Below are positions 28,938 through 38,322 of a stretch of DNA of 64,000 nucleotides, piece by piece; positions within the stretch are counted from its first letter, which is position 1; every line of letters begins with the position of its first letter. The notes beneath the pieces were generated by a model that searched no databases, was not told the DNA's origin, and was given only the letters and a program-made list of their open reading frames with translations. Made by a program: the position numbers and the translations under genes. Source of the stretch: Tessaracoccus oleiagri (GTDB lineage Bacteria > Actinomycetota > Actinomycetes > Propionibacteriales > Propionibacteriaceae); the NCBI RefSeq assembly GCF_900103275.1, contig NZ_FNGP01000001.1, positions 868,001-932,000 on the forward strand, in the 5' to 3' direction.

Positions 28938-29560
28938 GCGAATTTCGCGAAGACGAGGCCGTGGTGGAGGGGACCGAGGAGTTCCTTCCCCCGGCCTCGG
29001 CCGGTGATACGGAGAAGGTAGAGATCGTCGAGGAGGAGGCCAAGGAGGGTGTGGAGGAGTTCCTCCCGCCACAGACCGGGGCCGACGACGCGGCAACCGA
29101 GCCTGCCGCGGAAACGGTCGAGGCCGAGGCGGCCACCGTCGACTACGAGGCGCTCGTCGCAGAACGCACCGCGGATCTGCAGCGGGTCCACGCCGAGTAC
29201 GCGAACTACAAGAAGCGCGTCGACCGTGACCGCGGCCTCGCCCGCCAGGCGGGCATCGAGGCCGTGATGACGGACATGATGCCGGTGCTCGACGCCATCC
29301 AGCTCGCGCAGCAGCACGACGACCTGGCCGAGGGGTCGCGGATGATCATCGACGAACTCAGGAAGGTCACCACCAAGCACGGCCTGGTGACGTTCGGTGA
29401 GGTCGGCGAGGAGTTCAACCCGGTGCGGCACGAGGCGCTCATGCAGCTGCCGCTCGACGAGCCGGTGCAGGTGGTCACCATCTCGCAGGTGATCCAGCCG
29501 GGCTACGAGCTGCACGGCCGGGTCATCCGCCCGGCGCGCGTCGCCGTCGCAAACCCGTAA
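28934..29560 (+). CDS. grpE: Nucleotide exchange factor GrpE
   Basis: The 208-residue protein releases ADP from DnaK. A GTG start overlaps the dnaK stop by 4 nt. An acidic, disordered N-terminal 55 residues with duplicated EEFLPP segments precedes the coiled-coil (about 60-115, with [12 protein letters not shown]), followed by the C-terminal beta domain with [12 protein letters not shown]. The repeat of EEFLPP in the N-terminal tail is a small local feature without known meaning. Confidence 0.96.
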
Positions 29561-29577
29561 GCCAGGGAAGGGCACAG

Positions 29578-30729
29578 ATGAGCACGAAGGATTGGATCGA
29601 GAAGGACTACTACAAGGTCCTCGGCGTGTCCAAGAGCGCTTCGGCCGAGGAGATCCGCAAGGCGTTCCGGAAGATCGCGTCCGAGAACCACCCTGACCGC
29701 AACCCCGGCGACAAGAAGGCCGAGGCGCGCTTCAAGGAGGCGTCCGAGGCCAACTCCGTGCTCAGCAACCCCGACAAGCGCAAGGAGTACGACGAGGCCC
29801 GCAGCCTGTTCGGCGGCGCCGGCTTCCGGTTCCCGAAGCCGGGCACCCACCAGCAGGCCACCGGGTTCGAGGACCTGTTCCGCAACGCCTCCGGGGGCGC
29901 TGCGGGCGGGTTCGGCGACATCTTCGGCAACCTGTTCGGCGGCAGCCCCACCACCCGCCGCGCCACCACCCGGGGGCCGCGGCGCGGCGCCGACGTGGAG
30001 GCTCGGGCCACGCTGTCGTTCGAGCAGGCGGTCGAGGGCACGACCGTGTCCCTGCGGACGGTCTCCGACCGCCCCTGCCCGTCCTGCCGGGGCACCGGCG
30101 CGAAGGCGGGGACCCTGCCCAAGGTGTGCCCCACCTGTGAGGGCTCCGGCATGAAGTCCTCCGACGCGGGCGGCGTGTTCTCGCTGTCCGAGCCGTGCCC
30201 GGACTGCCTGGGCCGCGGCCTGATCGTCGAGGAGGCGTGCCCCGACTGCGACGGTTCCGGGCGAGGCAAGTCGACGAACACCATGCAGGTCCGCATCCCC
30301 GCCGGGGTGCAGGACGGCCAGCGCGTGCGCATCAAGGGCAAGGGCGCGGCGGGGGAGAACGGCGGCGCCCCGGGAGACCTGTACGTCGAGGTGTCCGTCA
30401 CCCCGCACAAGCTCTTCGGGCGCAGCGGCGCCAACCTCACGCTCGACGTGCCCGTCACCATCGGCGAGGCGTCGCTGGGCGCGGACATCACGGTGCCGAC
30501 GCTGGGCGGCGCCAACGTGAAGCTGCGCATCCCGCCGGGCACGCCGAACGGCCGCACCCTCCGCGTCCGCGGCAAGGGTGTGCGCAAGCCCGACGGCTCG
30601 TACGGCGACCTGCTGGTCACCGTGAAGGTCCAGGTGCCCGAGGACCTGAGCGAGGAGGCCAAGGAGGCGCTCAAGGCGTTCACCGAGGCCTCGCACCAGG
30701 CCAACCCGCGGGCCGACCTCTTCGGGTGA
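29578..30729 (+). CDS. dnaJ: Chaperone DnaJ (Hsp40)
   Basis: The 383-residue co-chaperone stimulates DnaK ATPase. The J-domain (about residues 8-75) has the HPD motif in ENHPDRNPG. A Gly/Phe-rich segment follows, then four CxxCxGxG zinc-finger repeats (CPSCRGTG, CPTCEGSG, CPDCLGRG, CPDCDGSG) and the C-terminal substrate domains. The fusion order and hspR partner identify the DnaJ1 paralogue of actinobacteria. It starts 17 nt after grpE. Confidence 0.97.
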   Translation: MSTKDWIEKDYYKVLGVSKSASAEEIRKAFRKIASENHPDRNPGDKKAEARFKEASEANSVLSNPDKRKEYDEARSLFGGAGFRFPKPGTHQQATGFEDLFRNASGGAAGGFGDIFGNLFGGSPTTRRATTRGPRRGADVEARATLSFEQAVEGTTVSLRTVSDRPCPSCRGTGAKAGTLPKVCPTCEGSGMKSSDAGGVFSLSEPCPDCLGRGLIVEEACPDCDGSGRGKSTNTMQVRIPAGVQDGQRVRIKGKGAAGENGGAPGDLYVEVSVTPHKLFGRSGANLTLDVPVTIGEASLGADITVPTLGGANVKLRIPPGTPNGRTLRVRGKGVRKPDGSYGDLLVTVKVQVPEDLSEEAKEALKAFTEASHQANPRADLFG

Positions 30730-30734
30730 CCGGC

Positions 30735-31148
30735 ATGGACAACCTGCCACAGCCGTTCGACCCGGACGCGGCCGTCTTCCCTGTCTCCATCGCCGCGTCG
30801 CTCGCCGAGATGCACCCCCAGACGCTGCGCGGCTACGACCGCCTCGGGCTCGTCGTCCCGCAGCGAGCGCGGGGCCGCGGACGCCGTTATTCGTTGCGCG
30901 ACATCGCAAAGCTGCGCCACGTGCAGCAACTCTCGCAGGGCGAGGGCATCAACCTCGAGGGCATCCGCCGCATCCTCGCGCTCGAGGACGAGGTGGAGAC
31001 GCTCCGCGACCAGGTGGAGTGGCTCGGCGACACCCTTCGCCGGCTGCAGTCCACCGGCATCAGCCGGGTCTTCACCGCCGACGAGCACGGCAGCATCCAC
31101 CACGGCCGCTACCGGGCCCGCAAACCGCGACAGATCACCTGGCCCTGA
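30735..31148 (+). CDS. hspR: Heat-shock repressor HspR (MerR family)
   Basis: The 137-residue MerR-type regulator represses the dnaK operon by binding HAIR sequences with DnaK as co-repressor. The helix-turn-helix reads MHPQTLRGYDRLGL, followed by the wing GRGRRYSLRDI and a C-terminal coiled-coil. The ATG at 30735 is used; a GTG at 30726 overlapping the dnaJ stop would add three residues. The C-terminal extension beyond the coiled coil (about residues 105-137) is basic. Confidence 0.95.
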   Translation: MDNLPQPFDPDAAVFPVSIAASLAEMHPQTLRGYDRLGLVVPQRARGRGRRYSLRDIAKLRHVQQLSQGEGINLEGIRRILALEDEVETLRDQVEWLGDTLRRLQSTGISRVFTADEHGSIHHGRYRARKPRQITWP

Positions 31149-31203
31149 CGGCGTCTCGCCGGGGCCCCGTCGGCCCCGGGGCCCGGTGGCGTAGAGTCGC
31201 TCT

Positions 31204-32259
31204 GTGGAAATTCTGGCGAGAAGCGGCGACCCCTTCGACGGTGCGCCGACCGATTCCCCCTGCTACCGCATCCCCGCACTGACGCGCTCCTCCTCCGGGC
31301 GGCTCGTGCTCGTCTACGACGTGCGCACCTCCCCGCTCGACCTCCCCGGTCCCAACGGCATGGCCGTGCGCACGAGCGACGACGACGGCGCCACCTGGTC
31401 CGATCCGCGCTGGCTCCGCGAGCACGACGGCGGGTGGGGCTGCGGCGACGCCTCCCTCATCGCCCTGCCGGGCGGGCAGTTGCTGTGCTGGTACGTCGGC
31501 AGCGACGGCACGTCGTTCTGGGACGACCAGCGCCCCGGCGCCGACTGGACCGTCTGGGTGGCCCGCTCCGCCGACGACGGCGAGACCTGGGTCCACGCCG
31601 ACGTGACCGGCTTCGTCTGGCCCGACGACGGCGGCTGCCTCTTCGCGTCCTCCGGCAACGGCATCGTCCTCGGCTCGGGCCGCATCCTGCAGCCGCTCGT
31701 CATCCGCCGCAGGGGCACGCAGGAGCGCTACTGCGCGATGGCGATCTCCGACGACGACGGCGTCCACTGGCGCCTGGGCAGGCCGGTCGAGGGCTGCGAC
31801 GAGACGAAGGTGGCCCAACTGCCCGACGGGACGGTCGTCCTGCACAGCCGCAGCACCCCGTCGCGGCTGTTCGCGATCTCCCACGACGACGGCGAGAGCT
31901 TCACCGTCGCCGCCGCCGACCTTCCCGACCCCGGCTGCAACGGCGGCCTCACCACGCTCCCCAACGGGCAGCTGGCCAGCACGCTGGTGTTCCCGGACGG
32001 CGGCGAACCGATCGACGTGGACCTGCCGGACCCCACCGGGGGCCGGGGCGCCACGTCGGGCCCCGTGTGGGAGGACCGCCGCAACCTGGTCCTGCGCGTC
32101 GGCCACCCCGGTGACTGGAGCGAGCCGCAGGTGATCGACCCTGGCCTCGCCGCCTACTCGGTGGCGGTCGCCCTGCCCGACGGGTCCGTCGCCGTCGCGT
32201 GGGAGTACGGCGCCTACGACGGCATCCGCTTCGACAGGGTCCGCATCCCGACCCGCTGA
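31204..32259 (+). CDS. Sialidase family (GH33-like) exo-alpha-sialidase, intracellular
   Basis: The 351-residue protein is a six-bladed beta-propeller with four Asp-box repeats (TSDDDGATW, SADDGETW, SDDDGVHW and a degenerate SHDDGESF). Arg22 in the N-terminal YRIPAL motif is the first residue of the sialidase arginine triad, and the Asp in VYDVRTS and the Glu in CDETK fit catalytic positions. No signal peptide or anchor is present, so it probably acts inside the cell on imported sugars, unlike most bacterial sialidases. It may act on another acidic sugar. It is the last gene before a strong terminator and near the uronate operon, which it faces convergently. Confidence 0.8.
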   Translation: MEILARSGDPFDGAPTDSPCYRIPALTRSSSGRLVLVYDVRTSPLDLPGPNGMAVRTSDDDGATWSDPRWLREHDGGWGCGDASLIALPGGQLLCWYVGSDGTSFWDDQRPGADWTVWVARSADDGETWVHADVTGFVWPDDGGCLFASSGNGIVLGSGRILQPLVIRRRGTQERYCAMAISDDDGVHWRLGRPVEGCDETKVAQLPDGTVVLHSRSTPSRLFAISHDDGESFTVAAADLPDPGCNGGLTTLPNGQLASTLVFPDGGEPIDVDLPDPTGGRGATSGPVWEDRRNLVLRVGHPGDWSEPQVIDPGLAAYSVAVALPDGSVAVAWEYGAYDGIRFDRVRIPTR

Positions 32260-32270
32260 GCCGACGAAGA

Positions 32271-32308
32271 GAACCCCCGGCGGCCGATCGGATCGGCGCC
32301 GGGGGTTC
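32271..32308. terminator. Bidirectional hairpin terminator
   Basis: The arms GAACCCCCGGC and GCCGGGGGTTC pair around a 16-nt loop, between the convergent sialidase and uxuB-like genes. A short T-run (TGCTTTTC) follows on the plus strand. Confidence 0.8.
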
Positions 32309-32323
32309 CGTGCTTTTCTCGGG

Positions 32324-33724
32324 TCAGGCGAGCAGCTGCTCAGCGGCCTCCGCGATGGCCCGCACCAGCTCGGTGTCGCCGGCCAGGTCGGGGGCCACGA
32401 AGCCGAGCACGTTGGCGGCGTCCTCCTCGAGCGTGCCGCCGACGAGCGCCACCACCTTGTCCTTGGCCGCGTCCTTCACGGGTGCCCCGTGGCCGCGCAG
32501 GTGCAGCAGCCAGGCGGCGACCGCCGTCACGGCCGCCTTCGGCGTCTCGCCCTGCGCGCGGAAGCGGCGGAGCGTCGGGACGATGCGCACAGCGATCTTC
32601 TGCGAGCCGTCGGCCGCGATCTGCGCCAGCAGGTGGCGGATGTTCGCGTTCTCGTAGCGCTCGACGAGCGCGGCCGCGTACTCCTCCCACGGGACGCTGA
32701 GCCCGGGGCCCGCCTCGGACCACCAGGTCTGCACGAGCTCGCGGACGCGCTCGTCAGCCATCCCCTCGGAGACGGTCTCGATACCGAGGATCGGGCCGGC
32801 GTAGGCCATCAGGGAGTGGGAGCCGTTGAGCATCCAAAGCTTGCGCTGCTCGTAGGGCTCCACCTCGTCGACGATCTGCACGCCGGCGGACTCCCAGTCG
32901 GGCCGCCCGGCGGGGAACTGCCCGCTGATGACCCACTCGCTGAACGGCTCGGTCGGGACCGGCGCCGCGTCGTGGTAGCCCTGGGCGGCCTCCACGTCGG
33001 CGATCTCGGTGTCGGTCGTGGCCGGGGTGATGCGGTCGACCATCGAGGTGGCCCAGGCGACGTTCTCGCCCATCCAGTCCACCAGCGACGAGTCGGTGGC
33101 GGCTGCGGCGTCGCGGACGACGCGGCCGAACGCCTCGCCGTTGTCCGGGATGTTGTCGCAGGGGAGGATCGTGAGTGGCCCGACGCCGGCCGCGCGTCGC
33201 GCCAGGAGCCCGGCCATCACGCGGACGGGGGAGGTGACGACCTGCAGCGCCGCGATGTCCTCGACCGACGGGGCACCGTTCTCGAGCAGCTCGCGCACCG
33301 CGATGAGGTCGGCCGCGACCGCCGCGTCGGCGACGTCCAGGGACCCGTCGGAAGCCCGGTAGTAGCCGGCCTCGGTGACGGTGGAGGTCACGACCGCGAG
33401 CTCCGGTGACGCGAAGTAGCGCACGAGCGCGGCGAAGTCGGAAGCCGGGTGGACGTGCGAGACCGACGAGATGACCTCGTAGGAGTCGCCCTCGGCGCCC
33501 TTGGTGACCAGCGTGTACAGGCCGTCCTGCGGGGTCAGCAGCTCGGCCATGGTGGGACGGCGGCCGGTGAAGGCCGCGATGCCCCAGTCGTCGCGGTCGG
33601 AGGCGTGCTCGGTGTACCAGGCCTGGTGGGCACGGGTGAAGTTGCCCAGGCCCAGGTGGACGATGCGCACGGGGGCGGCCGGGCGTCCGAACTGGCTACG
33701 CGTGAGGGCGGGTACGGCGGTCAT
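32324..33724 (-). CDS. uxuB: Mannitol dehydrogenase-family protein, probable D-mannonate oxidoreductase (fructuronate reductase)
   Basis: The 466-residue NAD-dependent enzyme belongs to the polyol-specific long-chain dehydrogenases. The N-terminal IVHLGLGNFTRAHQAWY binds NAD, and the catalytic signature is KLWMLNGSHS (Lys, Asn, His). As the partner of UxaC in the same operon it would reduce D-fructuronate to D-mannonate. Tagaturonate reduction (UxaB) or a polyol dehydrogenase role are alternatives that sequence alone cannot exclude. It lies 35 nt after uxaC and is the last gene of a six-gene minus-strand operon that begins with larE. Confidence 0.82.
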   Translation of the reverse strand: MTAVPALTRSQFGRPAAPVRIVHLGLGNFTRAHQAWYTEHASDRDDWGIAAFTGRRPTMAELLTPQDGLYTLVTKGAEGDSYEVISSVSHVHPASDFAALVRYFASPELAVVTSTVTEAGYYRASDGSLDVADAAVAADLIAVRELLENGAPSVEDIAALQVVTSPVRVMAGLLARRAAGVGPLTILPCDNIPDNGEAFGRVVRDAAAATDSSLVDWMGENVAWATSMVDRITPATTDTEIADVEAAQGYHDAAPVPTEPFSEWVISGQFPAGRPDWESAGVQIVDEVEPYEQRKLWMLNGSHSLMAYAGPILGIETVSEGMADERVRELVQTWWSEAGPGLSVPWEEYAAALVERYENANIRHLLAQIAADGSQKIAVRIVPTLRRFRAQGETPKAAVTAVAAWLLHLRGHGAPVKDAAKDKVVALVGGTLEEDAANVLGFVAPDLAGDTELVRAIAEAAEQLLA

Positions 33725-33759
33725 GGTGTTCCTTTCTGAAGAGTCCGGGTCCCGGAATC

Positions 33760-35178
33760 TCACAACTTGAAGGCGCGCTTCGGCTGGGTGGTGACGAGCT
33801 CGACGGCGGTCTCGGCCGCCTCGTCGAGGCTCAGGCGGTGCTCCGCGACCAGCCCGGCGAGGTACGCCGAGTCGACGCGGCGGGCGGCGTCGTGGCGCGC
33901 CGGGATGGAGCAGAAGGCGCGCGTGTCGTCGATGAAGCCGGAGCCCTTGTGCAGCGTGCCGTAGCCGGTGGTGGCGCGGCGGAACCGCATCATGGCGTCG
34001 TTCTCGTCGATGAACCACCAGGGGGCGCCGATGTACATGCCGCGGTACCAGCCGGCCAGCGGGGCGAGCTCGCGGGAGTAGACCGTCTCGTCCATGGTGA
34101 ACACGACGAGCTGGAACCCGTCGGCGTTGCCGTAGGCGGAGAGGATCGGCTGGAGGGAGGCGGCGAACTCCACCGGCAGCGGCACGTCGCCGCCGACGTC
34201 GGCGCCGTAGCGCTCGAAGGTGGCGGTGTCGTGGTTGCGGTACACGGCCGGGTGCAGCGTCATGACGAGCCCGTCCTCGACGGCCAGTCGGGCCTGCTCG
34301 TTGACCATGTGGGCGCGCAGCGCGTCGCCCTCGTCGACGGTGATCTCGCCGGCGAGCGCCCGGGCGAAGAGGCGCTCGGCCTCGGCGTCCGCCAGCCGCT
34401 CGCAGCGGGCGTCGCGGTGCGAGTGGTCCGATGACACGGCGCCGTGGTCGACGAAGTAGCGGCGGCGGATGCGCATGGCCTCCACGTGGTCGGCATAGCT
34501 GCCGATCTCCACGCCCGCGGCCTCGCCGAGCTGCTTGGTCAGCTCCACCCAGCCGGCGCGGGCGGGCTCGAGGTACTTGTCGGGGCGGAACGTCGGCACG
34601 ACGCGGCTGTCCCACGTCGGGTCGTCGACGAGCTGCTGGTGCCCGGCGAGGTCGTCGCAGGGGTCGTCGGTGGTGGCGAGGAAGTCGATGTTGAAGCGCT
34701 TGTACAGCGCGCGGGGCTTGTACTCGTCGGTGCCGAGGCGCTCGAGGATCTGGTCGTAGATCCGGTCGGCGGTCTCGGCGGAGGGCCGGACGTCGATGCC
34801 GAACACGTCGACGAACTGCGACTCGAACCAGAACTGCACCTGGGTGCCGCGGAACACCTTCCAGTTGGAGCAGAAGATGCGGAACGCCTCACGCGACTTC
34901 TCGGGGCTCATGGGGGAGCCGACCGGGACGCCGAGGTCCTCGAGCTCCACGCCCGCGACGCTGTGCAGCAGACGGTTGGTGTAGTGGTCCGGCGTCAGCA
35001 GGAGCGTGGTCGGGTCGGTGAAGGGGGTGTCGTCGGCGAGCCACTGCACCGGCACGTGGCCGTGGGGGGAGATGATCGGGAGGTCGGCGACGCGGGCGTA
35101 CAGCTCGCGGGCGATCTCGCGGGTCGCCGGGTCGGCCGGGAAGAGCCGGTCGGGGTGCAGGGTGAGCGGTTCGGGCAT
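33760..35178 (-). CDS. uxaC: Glucuronate/galacturonate isomerase
   Basis: The 472-residue metal-dependent aldose-ketose isomerase converts D-glucuronate to D-fructuronate and D-galacturonate to D-tagaturonate. It shows the UxaC N-terminus (LHPDRLFPADP), the metal ligand pair in SPHGHVP (about residues 38-44), and HSHRDARCERLAD further on. The length is typical. It is preceded by the LacI regulator with a 6-nt gap and followed by the uxuB-like gene. Neither mannonate dehydratase (uxuA) nor KDPG aldolase is seen in the window. Confidence 0.94.
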   Translation of the reverse strand: MPEPLTLHPDRLFPADPATREIARELYARVADLPIISPHGHVPVQWLADDTPFTDPTTLLLTPDHYTNRLLHSVAGVELEDLGVPVGSPMSPEKSREAFRIFCSNWKVFRGTQVQFWFESQFVDVFGIDVRPSAETADRIYDQILERLGTDEYKPRALYKRFNIDFLATTDDPCDDLAGHQQLVDDPTWDSRVVPTFRPDKYLEPARAGWVELTKQLGEAAGVEIGSYADHVEAMRIRRRYFVDHGAVSSDHSHRDARCERLADAEAERLFARALAGEITVDEGDALRAHMVNEQARLAVEDGLVMTLHPAVYRNHDTATFERYGADVGGDVPLPVEFAASLQPILSAYGNADGFQLVVFTMDETVYSRELAPLAGWYRGMYIGAPWWFIDENDAMMRFRRATTGYGTLHKGSGFIDDTRAFCSIPARHDAARRVDSAYLAGLVAEHRLSLDEAAETAVELVTTQPKRAFKL

Positions 35179-35184
35179 CGGATT

Positions 35185-36243
35185 TCACTCCATCTTCTGG
35201 CGGGGTAGGTGTGTGGTCGGACGTGCCGGTCCGACGCTGTCCCTCAGGTGCAGGTCCATGGGGACGACGATCGTCTCCGCACTCGGGGCGGAGCGGTGTC
35301 GCAGCTGGGTGATGAGGGCGCGCGCGGCGCGCATGCCGATCTGGCTGGTGGAGGGTGCGACGCTGGTGAGCGTCGGGGTGGTCAGCACCGACGAGATCGA
35401 GTTGTCGACGCCGGCCACGGACACGTCCTGGGGGACGCGCAGCCCGGAGCGCTGCACCGACTTCATGAAGCCGATGGCCATCATGTCGTTGTAGCCGATG
35501 ACCGCCGACGTGGGGTGCTCCATCCAGGCGGCCGCGGCAGCGACTCCGCCGTCGAGCGAGGGGGCGTAGGGCCCGATGCGCCGCACCACGAGGTTGAGCT
35601 CGTGGCAGGCCTCGGAGACGGCGCGCCACCGCACCCCGTCGGCCCAGGAGGCGGCGGGCCCCGCGATGTAGGTGAAGCGCGTGTGCCCGAGCGAGGCGAG
35701 GTGCTCGACGAGGCGCCGCATCCCGCGCGGGGTGTCGGCGACGATGGAGGGCAGGCCCGCGATGATGCGGTTGACGGACGCGACCGGCCGGACCTTCACG
35801 ATCTGCGTGATCGCGGAGTCGCTCAGCCGGGACGCGCCCAGCACGAGCCCGTCGACGAGCGGCGCGAGCCGGCTGATGCTCTCGCGCTCGATCTTGGCGT
35901 CCTCGCGGGTGTCGATCAGCAGGACGGAGTAGCCGTGCTCGGCGGCCTCGTTCTGGAAGCCCTTCATGATGTGGGCGAACACGGGGTTGGCGACGTCCGC
36001 AACGACGAAGCCGAGCGTGTTCGTCGCGACGCCGGCCTTGTTCTGCGCCAGCGGTTTGGCGCGGTAGCCGAGCTCCTGCGCGGTGGCGCGGATCCGCTCC
36101 GCGGTGTCGGCGTTGACGCGGCCGGGCCGCGCGAACGTCCGCGACACCGTCGACGGCGCGACGCCCGCCACCCGGGCGATGTCGTAGATGGTGACTTTCT
36201 TCCTGCGTATCGGGGTGTCAGTCGGAACTTCGTCGTCCGTCAT
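35185..36243 (-). CDS. LacI-family transcriptional regulator
   Basis: The 352-residue protein has an N-terminal helix-turn-helix (VTIYDIARVAGVAPSTVSR, about residues 16-34) with a hinge helix after NADTAERIRATAQELGY, followed by a periplasmic-binding-protein-like effector domain. The ATG at 36243 overlaps the larC stop by 4 nt, so it is co-transcribed with the nickel-pincer genes and uxaC. Likely a local repressor responding to a sugar acid. Candidate sites in the cluster include the perfect palindrome at 43911-43922. Confidence 0.93.
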   Translation of the reverse strand: MTDDEVPTDTPIRRKKVTIYDIARVAGVAPSTVSRTFARPGRVNADTAERIRATAQELGYRAKPLAQNKAGVATNTLGFVVADVANPVFAHIMKGFQNEAAEHGYSVLLIDTREDAKIERESISRLAPLVDGLVLGASRLSDSAITQIVKVRPVASVNRIIAGLPSIVADTPRGMRRLVEHLASLGHTRFTYIAGPAASWADGVRWRAVSEACHELNLVVRRIGPYAPSLDGGVAAAAAWMEHPTSAVIGYNDMMAIGFMKSVQRSGLRVPQDVSVAGVDNSISSVLTTPTLTSVAPSTSQIGMRAARALITQLRHRSAPSAETIVVPMDLHLRDSVGPARPTTHLPRQKME

Positions 36244-37652
36244 CTCCGTACGCCCCCTTCCTCCTCCGGCCAGGGCGCGCCGGGGTAGAGCCCGGCGGCC
36301 CAGGCGACAGACTGTGCCTGGGTGAGCGCCACGCGCTGCGCGACGCCAAGGTGTTCGGCGAGTTGTTCCACGTCGATGAACTCGGCGGTGGCCTGCTGGA
36401 TGGTGTGCCCGACGCCCTCGCCGGACACCTTGATGCGGACGCTGAAGCCCTCGACCTCGACCGGGATCCAGACCCGCTCGAGCACGCGGCGGTGCATCGG
36501 GGCCGTGATGCGCACCCCGATCGTCGACGTGTGGGTGACGAGGGCGTCGGCGACGTAGTCGACGCAGTCCGCGGGCGCGATCGCGGTGATCGTGTGCGCC
36601 GGGCGGCCCTTCTTCATGATGATCGGGACGAGCCACGCGTCGACGGCGCCGGCGTCGAGGAGCCGGTCGATGACGGCTGGCCAGACGCGCGGGTCGAGGT
36701 CGTCGACGTTGGCCGAGACCTCGTGGATGGTGGTCTCGGGGCGGTCGCCCTGGGTCTGGGCCGTGGCGGGTCGCGGCCTCTCGACCACCTCATCGCCGAC
36801 GGTGGCGCGCAGCACGCCGGCGCGGTCGGCCCGGACCTTGGACCCCGCGCCGATGCCGATGTTGCGCAGCGTCATCTTCGGCAGCGGTTCGACGGCGTCG
36901 CAGATCGCGCGGAGCAGGGCGAGCCCGGTCGGGGTGCACAGTTCGCCTGCCTCCGGCGGGCCGCCGGCCTCCACCTGCCACCCGCGGGCGAGTTGGAGCA
37001 CGGCCGGCGGCGGGACGGTGAGCAGGCCGTGCTGGGTGTTGACGGTGCCGGTGCCGACGGCGACGACCGAGCAGGTCGCGCGGCCGATGCCGAGGGTGCG
37101 GACAGCTTCCGCGACGCCGACCATGTCGCCGATCGAGTCGAGGGCGCCGACCTCGTGGAAGTGGACGTCTTCGACCTCCACGCCGTGGACGTGCGCCTCC
37201 GCACGGGCGAGCCGCCGGAACGCGTCGAGCGCGAGCTCGCGGGTCTCGTCGGGAACCCCGTCCACCGAGAGCATCGCCTCGATGTCCGACAGGTGCCGCG
37301 CGGGCGGGTCGACCTCGTCGGCGATGACGTCGACCTTCATCGCCTGGAACGGGCCGCGCTCCACCCGTCGCCACTGGAGGTGCAGCTTGCCCGGCGCGAC
37401 GAGCTGCAGCACCGCGGCGACGCTGGCCGCGTCCGCGCCCGCGTCGAGCAGCGCGCCGAGCAGCATGTCGCCGCTGGCGCCCTGGCTGGCGTCGATCCAC
37501 AGCCGACGTCGCGGCGCGCCCTCGTCCACCCACAGCTTCCCGGCGGGGATCACGGTGCCCGGCGCGACGATGTCACCGTCGGCGGTGGTGATGCCGTCGG
37601 GGAGCGACTTCGGGTGATGGTGGTGGTGGCCGCCGGCGTGGTTGTCATGCAT
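36240..37652 (-). CDS. larC: Nickel-pincer cofactor biosynthesis protein LarC (nickel insertion)
   Basis: The 470-residue cyclometallase inserts nickel into the pyridinium bis-thiocarboxylate mononucleotide made by LarB and LarE, giving the NPN cofactor of LarA enzymes. It carries LWIDASQGASGDMLLGALLD, HFHEVGALDSIGD and GELCTPTG motifs of LarC, and a C-terminal domain with SANVDDLDPRVW. A His-rich N-terminus (MHDNHAGGHHHHHPK) probably binds nickel. In Lactiplantibacillus plantarum larC is split and joined by programmed frameshifting; here both parts are one open frame. It overlaps larB by 8 nt and lacI by 4 nt. Confidence 0.94.
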   Translation of the reverse strand: MHDNHAGGHHHHHPKSLPDGITTADGDIVAPGTVIPAGKLWVDEGAPRRRLWIDASQGASGDMLLGALLDAGADAASVAAVLQLVAPGKLHLQWRRVERGPFQAMKVDVIADEVDPPARHLSDIEAMLSVDGVPDETRELALDAFRRLARAEAHVHGVEVEDVHFHEVGALDSIGDMVGVAEAVRTLGIGRATCSVVAVGTGTVNTQHGLLTVPPPAVLQLARGWQVEAGGPPEAGELCTPTGLALLRAICDAVEPLPKMTLRNIGIGAGSKVRADRAGVLRATVGDEVVERPRPATAQTQGDRPETTIHEVSANVDDLDPRVWPAVIDRLLDAGAVDAWLVPIIMKKGRPAHTITAIAPADCVDYVADALVTHTSTIGVRITAPMHRRVLERVWIPVEVEGFSVRIKVSGEGVGHTIQQATAEFIDVEQLAEHLGVAQRVALTQAQSVAWAAGLYPGAPWPEEEGGVRR

Positions 37653-38322
37653 GGGGTTTGTCCTTCGGGGCGGCGATCTGGGCGGCGAGGTGGCCTGCGC
37701 CGTAGCCGTTGTCGATGTTGACGACACCGACGCCGGGGGAGCAGGAGTTGAGCATGGAGAGCAGCGCGGAGACGCCCTCGAAGGCGACGCCGTAGCCCAC
37801 GGAGGTGGGCACCGCCACGACGGGGCAGGCGACGAGCCCGGCGACGACGGGCACGAGTGCCGCGTCCATGCCGGCGACCGCGACCACCACGTCCGCCGAG
37901 CGGAGCACGTCGCGCTTGGAGAGGATGCGGTCGAGGCCGGCCACGCCCACGTCGACCACCTCCGTGACCTCGCGCCCGAGGTACCGGGCGGTGAGGGTGG
38001 CCTCGCGGGCGACGCGCAGGTCGGCGGTGCCGGCGCACACGACGACTACGCGGCCGCCCGTCGGCCGCGGCGGCTCGGCCGGCCACGCGATGAGCGACGA
38101 GGTCTCGTCGTGGTGGGCGTCCGGGAGCTCGGCGAGGACGACCTCCGCCTGCTCCGGGCTGACGCGCGTGAACAGCACGGGGCCGAGGTCCTGCCGGGCC
38201 GCGCGCTCCCGCCAGGCGCGGGTGATCTCGACGAGCTGCGCGACGGACTTGCCCTGGCAGAGCACCGCCTCGGGGTAGCCGCGGCGGGCGTAGCGGTCGA
38301 AGTCGAGGGTGGCGACGCTCAT
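37645..38322 (-). CDS. larB: Nickel-pincer cofactor biosynthesis protein LarB
   Basis: The 225-residue carboxylase/hydrolase acts on nicotinic acid adenine dinucleotide: it carboxylates the pyridinium ring and releases AMP to give pyridinium biscarboxylate mononucleotide. It resembles PurE in its C-terminal half, with VVVCAGTADLRVAREA, AGMDAALVPVVAGL and VPTSVGYG. The ATG at 38322 overlaps the larE stop by 4 nt. It is the second enzyme-coding gene of the larE-larB-larC-lacI-uxaC-uxuB run. Confidence 0.95.
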   Translation of the reverse strand: MSVATLDFDRYARRGYPEAVLCQGKSVAQLVEITRAWRERAARQDLGPVLFTRVSPEQAEVVLAELPDAHHDETSSLIAWPAEPPRPTGGRVVVVCAGTADLRVAREATLTARYLGREVTEVVDVGVAGLDRILSKRDVLRSADVVVAVAGMDAALVPVVAGLVACPVVAVPTSVGYGVAFEGVSALLSMLNSCSPGVGVVNIDNGYGAGHLAAQIAAPKDKPHA

